Below are positions 6,518 through 13,645 of a DNA stretch of 18,254 bases, in pieces. The DNA comes from DATARH01 sp050246595 (GTDB taxonomy: Bacteria; Pseudomonadota; Alphaproteobacteria; ATCC43930; CGMCC-115725), in NCBI GenBank assembly GCA_050246595.1, contig JBFWVT010000092.1:1-18254 (forward strand), read 5' to 3'. Below the pieces are notes generated by a model. It did no database searches. It saw nothing but the letters and a program-made list of their open reading frames with translations, and was not told the origin of the DNA. Position 1 is the first letter of the stretch. Each line of letters begins with the position of its first letter. The translations under genes were made by a program, and so were the position numbers.

Positions 6518-7300
6518 CTACAGCGCGCTGCGCCGGCTGGAGCCGCCACCGTCGATCGTGATGATCGAGCCGGTCGTGTAACCCGAGCGGTCGGAGGCGA
6601 GGAAGGCCACCATATCGGCGATTTCGCGCGGGTGCGCGGCGCGGCCGAAGGCGTATCCTTGCAACAACTCCTGCCACCGTTCGGGGTCGCCAAAGCGCTG
6701 CTGTGCGCGGTGCCGGTTCAGCGTGATCAGCCGCTCGGTCATGACCGGGCCGGGGTTGATCCCGACGACCCGGATGCCGTCGCGCGGCGCGGTGCCGCCC
6801 ATCGCCCGCGTGAACGCCATCAGCGAGGCATTGCCCGATGATCCGGCGATATAGTCGAAATCCGGGTTTTCGCCGGCGGCGCCGAGGATGTTGACGATGA
6901 CCCCGGATTTGCGCTCGGCCATCAGCACGTAGAAGCGGCGGGTCATGTTGATGTAGCCGAACACCTTGAGGTCCCAGGCCTGGCGCCAGCGCGCCTCGTC
7001 GATCTGCGCGATGCTGCCGCCCGGGATCGCGCCGGCGTTGTTGACCAGGATTTCCGTATCGGCGCACTCGGCGGCGAGCCGGTCGATGTTGCGGCTGTCG
7101 CCGAGGTCGAGCGCGTAGGTGCGAACCGCGATATTGTGCTCGCCGGCGATCTTGGCGCGCGCCGCTTCGAGATCGGCTTCGGTGCGCGCCACCAGCACGA
7201 CATCGACGCCTTCCTCGGCCAGCACCTCGGCGCAGGCCCGGCCGATCCCTTTTGATCCGCCGGTGACGAGCGCCTTTTTGCCGCGCAACCCGAGTTCCAT
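6518..7300 (-). CDS. Atypical short-chain dehydrogenase/reductase lacking the usual Ser-Tyr-Lys set
   Basis: The product is 260 aa with an SDR Rossmann fold: nucleotide-binding TGGSKGIG at 13-20, LVNNAG at 85-90, PGPV at 183-186, and the C-terminal ASDRSGYTTGSIITIDGGG typical of classical SDRs. The catalytic region is unusual. Where the family has Ser before the tyrosine there is NILGAAG, and Tyr150 is followed by IAGS, so the Lys of Tyr-x-x-x-Lys is Ser154. I recall close homologues with YIAGS-GNASLMAFTRA, so this is probably a subfamily trait and not a mutation. ATG 7300 has GGGGAGGAG just upstream. It is the last gene of the minus-strand series and converges with the aldolase gene. It may be a reductase with altered chemistry or a non-redox NAD(P)-binding protein. 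The substrate is unknown. Confidence 0.85.
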   Translation of the reverse strand: MELGLRGKKALVTGGSKGIGRACAEVLAEEGVDVVLVARTEADLEAARAKIAGEHNIAVRTYALDLGDSRNIDRLAAECADTEILVNNAGAIPGGSIAQIDEARWRQAWDLKVFGYINMTRRFYVLMAERKSGVIVNILGAAGENPDFDYIAGSSGNASLMAFTRAMGGTAPRDGIRVVGINPGPVMTERLITLNRHRAQQRFGDPERWQELLQGYAFGRAAHPREIADMVAFLASDRSGYTTGSIITIDGGGSSRRSAL

Positions 7301-7345
7301 TTTCTCCTCCCCTTATACCGGCCGCCTTAGACCTGGACCGATTAC

Positions 7346-7411
7346 CCCCACCCTCCCCTCCCCCGCAAACCCCCGTTCAAGTCCGGGGTTTGCGGGGGCG
7401 GGGAGGGGGGG
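7346..7411. repeat. Long palindromic repeat between mmgE/prpD and the SDR gene
   Basis: A 14-base perfect stem (CCCCCGCAAACCCC at 7360-7373, GGGGTTTGCGGGGG at 7385-7398) is extended after one mismatch by CCTCCCC (7352-7358) and GGGGAGG (7400-7406). The outer CCCCCACCCTCCCCT resembles the flank of the element inside hyuB, so I place it in the same family with a longer tip. It fills most of the 152-base gap and could slow transcription between the two same-strand genes. Confidence 0.8.
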
Positions 7412-7452
7412 GGCAGTGTGTGGCTGTCGTGATCCCTCCAAGCAGGCTGTCG

Positions 7453-8823
7453 TTACCGCGTCGCCAGCCGCCCGACTTCGCCGGCATCGGCCAGCGTGTC
7501 AAAACCCTCGATCGCGCGGCGCAATTCGCGGGCGCGGGCGGCGCCGAGGACCGGCTCGGCCAGCGCGTCGAATTTCGCCGCTAGCCGGTCGCCCTGCGCT
7601 CTGATATCGGCGCTTGGGACGCCGGCGTCGTGGCTCGCCCGCAGCACATTGCCGTCGCTGAGCGCGACCGCGATCTCGGCGGCAGCCTGCGGCCAGTTAT
7701 CCTGAAAAACGAGCGCCACCTTCTCGCGCAGCGCAACGAGATCGGGATCGTTGGCGGTCGCGGGGCTGTAGGCGCCGAGGCTCGCCGTATCGACACCGGC
7801 CAGCGCCATCGCGACCGTCTGGCGCAGGCTGAACTTGGCTTCGAGCCCGTCGGTCGGGGAGGGGATGTTGCAGACCCGGTCGCAGCTCCGATCGAGCTTC
7901 AGCGTCACCCGCGTGATCTGATCCGGCGCGACATGGTGCCGGTCGCGGATGGCGCGGGCAGTCTCGATCGGGCCGTGCGTCAGATAGCAGGCGGCGTGAT
8001 ACTTGAACAAATTGGCTAGGATGTGGAACCCGCCCGGCGGGTCGGCCAACGCCTTCTCGGAGCGGAAATCGGGGCCGTGCGTCAGGGCAAAACCCTGTTC
8101 GCATTCGACGATATCGGGCCGGCTCGAAAAGCCGCGCGACGCGAGACGCGCCGCCAGCAAGCCGTTATGCGACGCCTTGCCGGCATGGAACGGTTTGCAC
8201 ATCGTACCGAATTGAGACTTGAGACCGGCAGCCTGCGTGCCGGCGATCCCGAGCGCGCGCGAGGTGGCCTCGGCGTCGAGACCGAGGAGATGCGCACAGG
8301 CTGTCGCAGCGCCGAAGCAGCCGACCGTGCCGGTCGCGTGAAAGCCGAGATCGTAATGACCGGGGCGCAGCGCCGAGCCCATGCGGCAGGCGGTCTCGTA
8401 ACCGGCGACAAACGCCGCGATCACGTCGCGCCCGCTGCGTTGGCGCTGTTCGGCGAGCGCCATCAGCCCCGGCAGGATCGCGACCGACGGATGGCCCGGC
8501 ATCGCCAGGTTCACGTCGTCGTAGTCGAGCGCATGACCGATCGCGCCGTTGACCAGCGCGGCCGACAGCGCCGGCAGCCGCATCGAGCGGCCGATCAGGC
8601 TCGCCTGCGGATTGCCGCCGGCTTCGGCCAGCTCGTCGAGCAATATCGAGACGAGCGGATCGTCGGCCCCGGCCAGCGCGACGCCGTAATAATCGAGCAC
8701 GCATTGCCGCGCCAGCGCGCGCACGTTCTCGGGCAGGGCGTCGTATGACACCGCGCTTGCCTGTTGCGCCAGGGTGCGGGTCAAGTCTTTCGACTGCGCG
8801 CGGTTTGTCAGATCGCCATCCAT
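7453..8823 (-). CDS. MmgE/PrpD family protein
   Basis: This 456-aa cytoplasmic protein belongs to the family of 2-methylcitrate dehydratase (PrpD), MmgE and cis-aconitate decarboxylase, enzymes acting on branched tricarboxylic acids. Signatures in order are VLDYYGVALAG near residue 45, ALVNGAIGHALDYDDV followed by GHPSVAILPGLMALAE, HATGTVGCFGAA, and MCKPFHAGKASHNGLLAA in the helical domain. A lid-type C-terminal domain includes KFSLRQTVAMAL. The start at 8823 is preferred over the longer open frame because AAGGAGAGG lies just upstream and the upstream residues are low-complexity. Many relatives occur in catabolic clusters and act on unknown substrates; without prpB or prpC beside it I do not call it PrpD. 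It lies between the homospermidine synthase and dehydrogenase genes on the same strand. Confidence 0.9.
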   Translation of the reverse strand: MDGDLTNRAQSKDLTRTLAQQASAVSYDALPENVRALARQCVLDYYGVALAGADDPLVSILLDELAEAGGNPQASLIGRSMRLPALSAALVNGAIGHALDYDDVNLAMPGHPSVAILPGLMALAEQRQRSGRDVIAAFVAGYETACRMGSALRPGHYDLGFHATGTVGCFGAATACAHLLGLDAEATSRALGIAGTQAAGLKSQFGTMCKPFHAGKASHNGLLAARLASRGFSSRPDIVECEQGFALTHGPDFRSEKALADPPGGFHILANLFKYHAACYLTHGPIETARAIRDRHHVAPDQITRVTLKLDRSCDRVCNIPSPTDGLEAKFSLRQTVAMALAGVDTASLGAYSPATANDPDLVALREKVALVFQDNWPQAAAEIAVALSDGNVLRASHDAGVPSADIRAQGDRLAAKFDALAEPVLGAARARELRRAIEGFDTLADAGEVGRLATR

Positions 8824-8845
8824 GGCGCCTCTCCTTGTGCCTGAA

Positions 8846-8861
8846 CGGGCGGGTCCGCCCG
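8846..8861 (-). other. Short hairpin in the mmgE/prpD leader
   Basis: CGGGCGG (8846-8852) and CCGCCCG (8855-8861) pair perfectly with a 2-base loop, 22 bases upstream of the start codon. This may affect translation or be chance in GC-rich DNA. Confidence 0.3.
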
Positions 8862-8971
8862 GAGACTCTTTATCTTTATCATTACCCGATCGGTGACGGC
8901 ATGGCGCTTTCTTTCTGCCCTCCGCGTCCCGGTGGAGTGGGCCGGGCTCAGGCGGGGAGGCGGGAGGGATT

Positions 8972-9013
8972 GCCGGCCTCCGGCTGGCACTGGCATGCCG
9001 GCGAGACGCCGGC
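8972..9013. repeat. Tandem hairpins (REP-like) between hss and mmgE/prpD
   Basis: Two hairpins stand side by side: GCCGG/CCGGC (8972-8976, 8980-8984) and GCCGGCG/CGCCGGC (8997-9003, 9007-9013, loop AGA). The surrounding GC-rich 260-base gap has no recognisable gene. The arrangement is like REP elements, which lie between genes and often pair. Confidence 0.5.
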
Positions 9014-9084
9014 GGTCCCATTTGACCCGCCTTTCCGCGTCCGGCGCGGCGGGTCTCCTCTCCGCCCGGAGATGGCAGAGGGCC

Positions 9085-10524
9085 TCAAACGACGCGGATG
9101 TTCTTGAACTGCCAGGGATCGTCGCGGTCCAGATCCTCCGGGAACAGAAGCTCTCGGTCGGTGAGCGGCGTCCAGTCGCCGTACACCCCGACGACATCGC
9201 CGAGATAGGGCCGGCAGATTTCGAGAATACGGGAAAAATCGATCTCTTCCGGTTCGACGATGCCGCGGCGCGGGTGCTCGATCGCCCAGACGACCCCGGC
9301 AAGCACCGCGGCGGTGACTTGCAGCGAGGTGGCATTGTTGTGCGGCGCGAGGCGGCGCGCCTCCTCGATCGATAGGCGCGAGCCGTACCAGTAGACCCCC
9401 TTCTTCGGCCCCATCAGCAGAACGCCGAGTTCGTCGATTCCATGGGTGATCTCGTCCATCATCAGGCGCTTGCGGGTTTGCAGGCGCCAGTTCTTGCCGG
9501 CCAGCTCGTGCAGGCTCAGCACCGCGTCGTCGCACGGGTGGTAGGCGTAATGGCATGTCGGGCGGTAGCGCACCGTGTCGCCCCCCGGATCGCCGTCCCG
9601 CACGGTCAGATAGTCGGCGATCGAGATCGACTCGCCGTGGGTGATCAGAAAGCCGAGATAGGGGCCTTCGAGCGGCGTCCAGCTTCGCACCCGCGTGCTG
9701 GCGCCCGGCCGCAGCAGATAGATCGCCGCCTGACCACCGAAATCGTGCCGCATGCCGTCGATCGGGAAATGCCGCTCGTGCGTGCCCCAGCCCAGCTCGG
9801 CCGGCTGCGAGCCTTCGCTGAAAAATCCGTCGATCGACCAGGTGTTGACGAATTCGCCCGGCTCCTTCGGGATCGCCGAGACCTGCGTGTCGCGCTCGGC
9901 GATGTGGATCGCCTTGACCTGGAGCCGTTCGGCGAGACGCGCCCAGCCGGCGCGGTCGATCGGTGCCTCGCTCGCCGCGTCGGCGTCGCGCGCGATATCG
10001 AGCAGGGCCTGCTTGACGAAATGCGACACCAGACCGGGATTGGCGCCGTGCGTGATGACGGCGGTCGGGCCGGGCTCGCCGCCGGGATCGCGATCGGGGC
10101 GCAGCGCCAGGGCGCTCTCGCGCAGCGCATAGTTGGAGCGCGAAGCGGGCGGCAGGTCCGGGTCGGTATAGCCGCCCGGCCACGGCTCGATGCAGGTGTC
10201 GAGATAAAGCGCGCCCTTGTCGCGGCACAGCTCGATCAACGCGATGCTCGACACGTCGACCGACACGTTGAGCAGGAAATCCCAGGCGCCGAGCCAGTTG
10301 TCGAGCACCGCGCGGTAATTGTCGCGGGTCAGCGCCGTTTCGACAAAGCGCACGCCGTATTTCTCGGCCACCTCGTGTCCGCGAAGTTCGGCGGTGATGA
10401 CGGTGATCTGGTCCGGGCGCAGATCGATATGGCGCAGCAGCAGCGGCAAAACCCCCTGACCGATGCTGCCAAAGCCGACGATCACGAGGCGGCCGGAAAA
10501 GGCGGTGTGCTTTATGTCGGGCAT
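9085..10524 (-). CDS. hss: Homospermidine synthase
   Basis: Homospermidine synthase is a cytoplasmic NAD-dependent enzyme that makes sym-homospermidine from two putrescines (or putrescine and spermidine) with release of ammonia (or diaminopropane). The 479-aa product matches the bacterial enzyme of Blastochloris viridis (about 477 aa) along its length. The NAD site is IVGFGSIG at 15-22. The active-site residues known from that enzyme fall at the same numbers: N162 in GANPG, E210 in IHIAERDTQ, W229 in VNTWS, E237 in FSEG and H296 in LITHGES. RPTCHYAYHPCDDAVLSLHE and WTPLTDRELLFPEDLDRDDP are also conserved. ATG 10524 is chosen by this alignment; the open frame runs further upstream but the extension is not homologous, and no strong ribosome-binding site is visible. 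It shares a strand with ridA and mmgE/prpD, with sizeable gaps. A PotF-PotG polyamine-uptake pair lies about 5 kb away. Confidence 0.95.
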   Translation of the reverse strand: MPDIKHTAFSGRLVIVGFGSIGQGVLPLLLRHIDLRPDQITVITAELRGHEVAEKYGVRFVETALTRDNYRAVLDNWLGAWDFLLNVSVDVSSIALIELCRDKGALYLDTCIEPWPGGYTDPDLPPASRSNYALRESALALRPDRDPGGEPGPTAVITHGANPGLVSHFVKQALLDIARDADAASEAPIDRAGWARLAERLQVKAIHIAERDTQVSAIPKEPGEFVNTWSIDGFFSEGSQPAELGWGTHERHFPIDGMRHDFGGQAAIYLLRPGASTRVRSWTPLEGPYLGFLITHGESISIADYLTVRDGDPGGDTVRYRPTCHYAYHPCDDAVLSLHELAGKNWRLQTRKRLMMDEITHGIDELGVLLMGPKKGVYWYGSRLSIEEARRLAPHNNATSLQVTAAVLAGVVWAIEHPRRGIVEPEEIDFSRILEICRPYLGDVVGVYGDWTPLTDRELLFPEDLDRDDPWQFKNIRVV

Positions 10525-10909
10525 ATCGGCGCTATTGCATCTCGCAAGCTGTTTAAGACGACGGGCCGGGCAGCGGTACGGGGGCGTGCAGCCCATGTCA
10601 AGCCGGGCGGCGCGGAACGAGGCGGGACAGGGCGGTGCCCGCACGCGGCTGCCGGGATGGCGTGCAAGGCAAAAAACGGCCAAGCCGGAGAACCTTGGAG
10701 GCTGTCAGGCGGGGGAGGGGAGCCTGATTGGAGGCAATCCTCCCGTACTGTGAGGCTATATCAGAGCGACGGCACGGCGGGTGCTGCCTCCAAATGGGGG
10801 CAGTACCGATGCACAAGGCGACTGCCCGAGCGGTCGAGACGCGGGTCCCGGCTTGCGCCGGGACGACTGCCTTGAATGCACCCGATCGGAACTGGCGAGC
10901 GGCCGCCGG
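10525..10909. other. Intergenic region between ridA and hss
   Basis: This 385-base gap separates two same-strand genes, so hss probably has its own promoter here. I see one REP-like hairpin (10845-10864) near the ridA end. No ORF here shows a family signature, and I find no riboswitch-like structure, RNA gene or clear -35/-10 pair on the minus strand. Confidence 0.4.
10845..10864. repeat. REP-like hairpin 3' of ridA
   Basis: GTCCCGGC (10845-10852) and GCCGGGAC (10857-10864) form a perfect 8-base stem with loop TTGC, followed by GACTG. Hairpins of the form GGTCCCGGC...GCCGGGA are common dispersed repeats in alphaproteobacterial genomes. It lies 46 bases beyond the ridA stop and might also act as a weak terminator. 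Confidence 0.55.
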
Positions 10910-11272
10910 TCACTTCACCGCAGTCACCATGATCTCGACCAGCACCTCCGGGCGCGCGAGGTCGGCGCGGACGCAGGCGCGGGCCGGCGGGTTCTGCGGA
11001 TCGACCCACTCGTTCCACACCGAGTTCATGTCGGCGAACAGCGCCATATCTTTGATCCACAGATTGGCGGTGAGCAGGTTCGATTTGCTGGTCCCGGCCT
11101 CGCGCAGATAGTGGTCGATGCGCTCCAGGATCTGGCGCGTCTGCCCCTTCACGTCCTGGCTGGTGTCGGCCGCGGTCAGACCGCACAGATAGACGTTGTC
11201 GCCGCGCACGACAGCACGGCTCATGCGCGGCCCCGGTCCCTGGGTGACGTCGATCCGCCTGATGTCGGCCAT
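10910..11272 (-). CDS. RidA family (YjgF/YER057c) protein
   Basis: This 120-aa protein belongs to the RidA superfamily, small trimeric cytoplasmic enzymes whose archetype hydrolyses reactive enamine/imine intermediates released by PLP enzymes. The arginine that binds the carboxylate of the substrate is R98 in PPARACVRADLARP, and the conserved glutamate is E113 in VLVEIMVTA, so imine deaminase activity is plausible. ATG 11272 has GGGAGGAC upstream. It follows the cupin gene by 81 bases on the same strand and may be co-transcribed with it. A class-III aminotransferase encoded about 2.4 kb away could supply such intermediates. It is not clearly the housekeeping RidA subgroup; another Rid subgroup is likely. 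Confidence 0.88.
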   Translation of the reverse strand: MADIRRIDVTQGPGPRMSRAVVRGDNVYLCGLTAADTSQDVKGQTRQILERIDHYLREAGTSKSNLLTANLWIKDMALFADMNSVWNEWVDPQNPPARACVRADLARPEVLVEIMVTAVK

Positions 11273-11353
11273 AGCCTGTCCTCCCGTTGAATAAAGGGTG
11301 TCCGACCGCAGTGTGGCGCGGCCGGTGCGAGAAGGGAAGCGGCTCGCGCCGGA

Positions 11354-11761
11354 TCAGCGCGGCGAGGCTTCGTCCTTGAAGTTGACGATCCGCTTGCCGA
11401 AGGTGTGGATGCCGAGCGTCACAAGCGGCTCGTCGCCCAAGGCGCGGAACGCGTGCGGGCGGTTGGCGGGCAGGACCACCGTGATCCCCGGTTCGAGCGC
11501 GATCCGGTCGGGTTCGCCCTCGGACTTATCGTCGAGCCAGGCTTCGCCGCGCCCGGAGATGACGGTCAGCGTCTCGACATAGGGGTGCGAGTGGACCCGC
11601 GTCTGATAGCCGGGCTGGGATGTCTGGATGCCGGTGCGGATCGGCAGCCCTGCGCCGGTGTCGTCGCCGATGATCGTGCGGTAAGTGGCCTCCCCCGGCG
11701 CGCCGACAAACGGCACCTCCGGCCGATCGGATTCGCGGATCACGGTGATCGTGTCTGTCAT
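11354..11761 (-). CDS. Cupin domain protein
   Basis: This is a small single-domain cupin of 135 aa. The metal-binding motif 1 is VHSHPYVETLTVISGRGEAW with H57, H59 and E63, and motif 2 supplies H103 in PANRPHAFRALG. These are the usual three His and one Glu ligands, so it probably binds a divalent metal. ATG 11761 is preferred to the longer upstream frame because GCGGGAG precedes it and the domain begins there; the longer frame would overlap mazE. It heads the minus-strand series and diverges from mazEF. Single-domain cupins range from isomerases and dioxygenases to sugar-binding proteins, so the function is open. Confidence 0.85.
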   Translation of the reverse strand: MTDTITVIRESDRPEVPFVGAPGEATYRTIIGDDTGAGLPIRTGIQTSQPGYQTRVHSHPYVETLTVISGRGEAWLDDKSEGEPDRIALEPGITVVLPANRPHAFRALGDEPLVTLGIHTFGKRIVNFKDEASPR

Positions 11762-11786
11762 TGCTGTTCTCCCGCCAGCACTTGCC

Positions 11787-11815
11787 TTGCGGCCTTTAAA
11801 CGCTAAATGTATCAT
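11787..11815 (+). promoter_or_regulatory. Possible mazEF promoter
   Basis: TTGCGG (11787-11792) and TATCAT (11810-11815) are separated by 17 bases, 43 bases upstream of the mazE start in the AT-richer part of the 96-base divergent gap. The -10 matches five of six consensus positions; the -35 is weaker. Confidence 0.35.
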
Positions 11816-11857
11816 CACTGTCTCTACAATGCCAGCCCCTATACCGGAGGATGTCGA

Positions 11858-12103
11858 TTGCTGATCCGTTTCGCGAAGTGGGGCAACAGCCTGGCCTTGC
11901 GCATTCCCTCCGTCTACGCGAAGGAGATCGGCGCCTGCGAGAACGGGACAGCCGAGGTCGCGATCGAGGACGGCAAGCTTATTGTCAGGCCGGTGGAGCA
12001 GACCCCGGAATTCGACCTCGACAGCCTCGTCGCGCAAATCACCCCGGACAACCGGCACGAGGAGATCGGCACCGGGAGCGCCGTCGGCAACGAAATCGGC
12101 TGA
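11858..12103 (+). CDS. mazE: MazE-type antitoxin (AbrB/MazE fold)
   Basis: This is the antitoxin of a MazEF type II toxin-antitoxin pair: a small swapped-hairpin DNA-binding protein that wraps MazF and autoregulates the operon. From TTG 11858 it is 81 aa. The MazE signature is LIRFAKWGNSLALRIPSVYAKEIG, followed by AEVAIEDGKLIVRP and an acidic C-terminal tail (TPEFDLDSLVAQITPDNRHEE) that would contact the toxin. The TTG start is chosen because GGAGG at 11846-11850 is correctly spaced from it and the fold begins there. The in-frame ATG at 11807 would add 17 residues without homology and would overlap the proposed promoter. The stop overlaps the mazF start by one base (TGATG), so the two are translationally coupled. 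Confidence 0.85.
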   Translation: MLIRFAKWGNSLALRIPSVYAKEIGACENGTAEVAIEDGKLIVRPVEQTPEFDLDSLVAQITPDNRHEEIGTGSAVGNEIG

Positions 12104-12447
12104 TGCGCGGGGCCTATTGCCCTGATGCCGGGGACATCATCGACATCACGTTCGACCCCCAAGAGGGGCGCGAGCAGCGCGGTCGGCGACCCGCGCTCGT
12201 CCTAACCGGGCGCGCTTACAACAGACGCGCGGGATTTTGCGTGCTCTGCCCGATTACGGACCAGCAGAAGGGATACCCGTTTGAGGTCGTAATACCGCAG
12301 GGTCAACCCGTCACTGGTGTCGTGCTGTCCGATCAGGTGAAGAGCCTGTCGTGGGAACGCCGCAATGCCGTCCTGCGATGCCCGAGTCCGCCCGGCGTGC
12401 TGCGGGAAACAAAGGGCAAGATCAAGGCGCTGCTGCAAATCGTGTAA
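12103..12447 (+). CDS. mazF: MazF-type endoribonuclease toxin
   Basis: MazF/PemK toxins are sequence-specific mRNA interferases. The 114-aa product has the family landmarks in order: CPDAGDIIDITFDPQEGREQ, GRRPALVLTGRAYN (the catalytic Arg is in GRRPA, about 28-29), CVLCPITDQQKGYPFEV (catalytic Thr52 in PIT), GVVLSDQVKSLSW, and a final helix VLRETKGKIKALLQIV. It closely follows the E. coli MazF/ChpB pattern, appears intact, and overlaps mazE by one base. It converges with the nitroreductase gene 63 bases on. Nothing suggests loss of function. Confidence 0.92.
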   Translation: MRGAYCPDAGDIIDITFDPQEGREQRGRRPALVLTGRAYNRRAGFCVLCPITDQQKGYPFEVVIPQGQPVTGVVLSDQVKSLSWERRNAVLRCPSPPGVLRETKGKIKALLQIV

Positions 12448-12510
12448 TCCCGGGCTGCGCTATTCTGCAATTCGCACGATGGTAGAGGACGAGGTATGCC
12501 GTCGGCCTTT

Positions 12511-13350
12511 TCACAACTCGTCGAGCGTGAAGCCGTGCGCCTTGAGCCAGGCGGCGAACCCGGCGCCCTCCGGGGTCGTCGCCTGGCGCGCCTTGTCCTC
12601 GGACCAGCCGTAGAACTCGGCCGTCCCGAACCGCGCCGGGTCGCGCTGGCGATCCTTGATCGAATGGCGCGCGTCGCGCCGCCGGTCGTAACCGTCCACC
12701 GCCTGTTCCAGCCCGGAATCGTCGTAGCGGTCGATATGCACGGTTGCCTCCAGCGGCAGACGCATGCTGATAAAGCCCTGTTGCGCCGGCCAGCCGAGAC
12801 ACAGCCCGGCCACCGGGAACACCTTCTCCGGCAATTCGAGGATTTCAGCGATTTCGGCGATGCGGTTGCGCAGCACGCTGATCGGGCAGGTGCCAAGCCC
12901 CAGTGTCTCGGCGGCCAGAATGCAGGTCTGCAAAGCCAGCGCCGCGTCCACGGTGGCGTTGAAAAACCCTTCGAGCCCGCCGTTGTCTCGCGGTTTGCCG
13001 CGCAATTCGCCGAGCCGGTCGAGCCGCCTTGCGTCGCCGAGAAAGACGAGAAACACCGGCGCGTCGCCGATCCACGGCATATCCGGAAACAACGAGGCGA
13101 GAAGGTCGCGCCGGCCGCGGTCCCTCAGCCACAGCGTTGAGGCCTGCTGGAAATCGGATTTCGACGAAGCCGAGAACGCCGCTGCCAGCAACAGCCGGAC
13201 CAGCGCATCGGGGACGGGGCGATCGCTGTAGCGGCGATGGGTACGCCGCATCAGCACCCGGCGCAGCCAGGGATCGTCGGGTATCTCGCCGCCGAGATCG
13301 ACATCGAACCCGAAGCGGGCGCGCAGGTCCTCTTGGTAGCCGGTTGTCAT
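12511..13350 (-). CDS. Nitroreductase family protein (FMN-dependent)
   Basis: This 279-aa flavoprotein belongs to the nitroreductase family, homodimeric FMN enzymes that reduce nitro groups, quinones or other electrophiles with NAD(P)H. The N-terminal RRTHRRYSDRPVPDALVRLLLAAA (about 35-58) is the FMN-phosphate-binding signature with the R-R-x-Y/F pattern. ASSKSDFQ, LGLGTCPISVLRN (about 140-152) and VAGLCLGWP (about 170-178) match later cofactor-binding segments. The C-terminal 70 residues extend beyond the core, as in NfsA-like or larger relatives. ATG 13350 has AAAGGA upstream. It diverges from the aminotransferase gene across a region with iterated inverted repeats. The substrate cannot be predicted. 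Confidence 0.88.
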   Translation of the reverse strand: MTTGYQEDLRARFGFDVDLGGEIPDDPWLRRVLMRRTHRRYSDRPVPDALVRLLLAAAFSASSKSDFQQASTLWLRDRGRRDLLASLFPDMPWIGDAPVFLVFLGDARRLDRLGELRGKPRDNGGLEGFFNATVDAALALQTCILAAETLGLGTCPISVLRNRIAEIAEILELPEKVFPVAGLCLGWPAQQGFISMRLPLEATVHIDRYDDSGLEQAVDGYDRRRDARHSIKDRQRDPARFGTAEFYGWSEDKARQATTPEGAGFAAWLKAHGFTLDEL

Positions 13351-13408
13351 TCCAATCCTTTCCCATCGGCTTCCCGAAGCGCCGCCACGCATCAGCCGCT
13401 GCAAGCGA

Positions 13409-13441
13409 GTTTGCTGCATTTACAGCAAATCTGCAGCAAAC
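13409..13441. promoter_or_regulatory. Iterated TTTGCTG/CAGCAAA inverted repeats, probable operator
   Basis: The outer arms GTTTGCTGCA (13409-13418) and TGCAGCAAAC (13432-13441) are perfect 10-base complements. An inner CAGCAAA (13423-13429) also pairs with the first arm (TTTGCTG 13410-13416, CAGCAAA 13423-13429, 6-base centre). Three half-sites in 33 AT-richer bases, 59 bases upstream of the nitroreductase start and in a divergent promoter region, look like a regulator binding site. The regulator is not in the window. Confidence 0.6.
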
Positions 13442-13645
13442 CTTCCCCGCCGGCCCTCCTCATGGGAACGAGTCTGTGTCCGAATTCCGGCGATTTTACC
13501 GTCGATGTTTTGCACTCGCACGCGGAACGCGACCGGCCGATCCGGGCATGCTGCCGGCCGCGCGCCGGCGCTTCTGCGGCAGAGGGTTTCAAAAAACGGG
13601 CGTCGGCCCTAACATCGCCCGAGCCACTTGGCGGAGCCCCGATCG

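Noticed and set aside
7370..7388. tRNA T-arm look-alike (GTTCAAGTCC) within a hairpin
   Set aside because: It is the tip of the palindromic repeat. No acceptor stem, D-arm or anticodon arm can be fitted around it.
7453..8823. Calling the MmgE/PrpD protein prpD (methylcitrate cycle)
   Set aside because: There are no prpB, prpC or acnD genes nearby. The family is functionally diverse and common in unrelated catabolic clusters.
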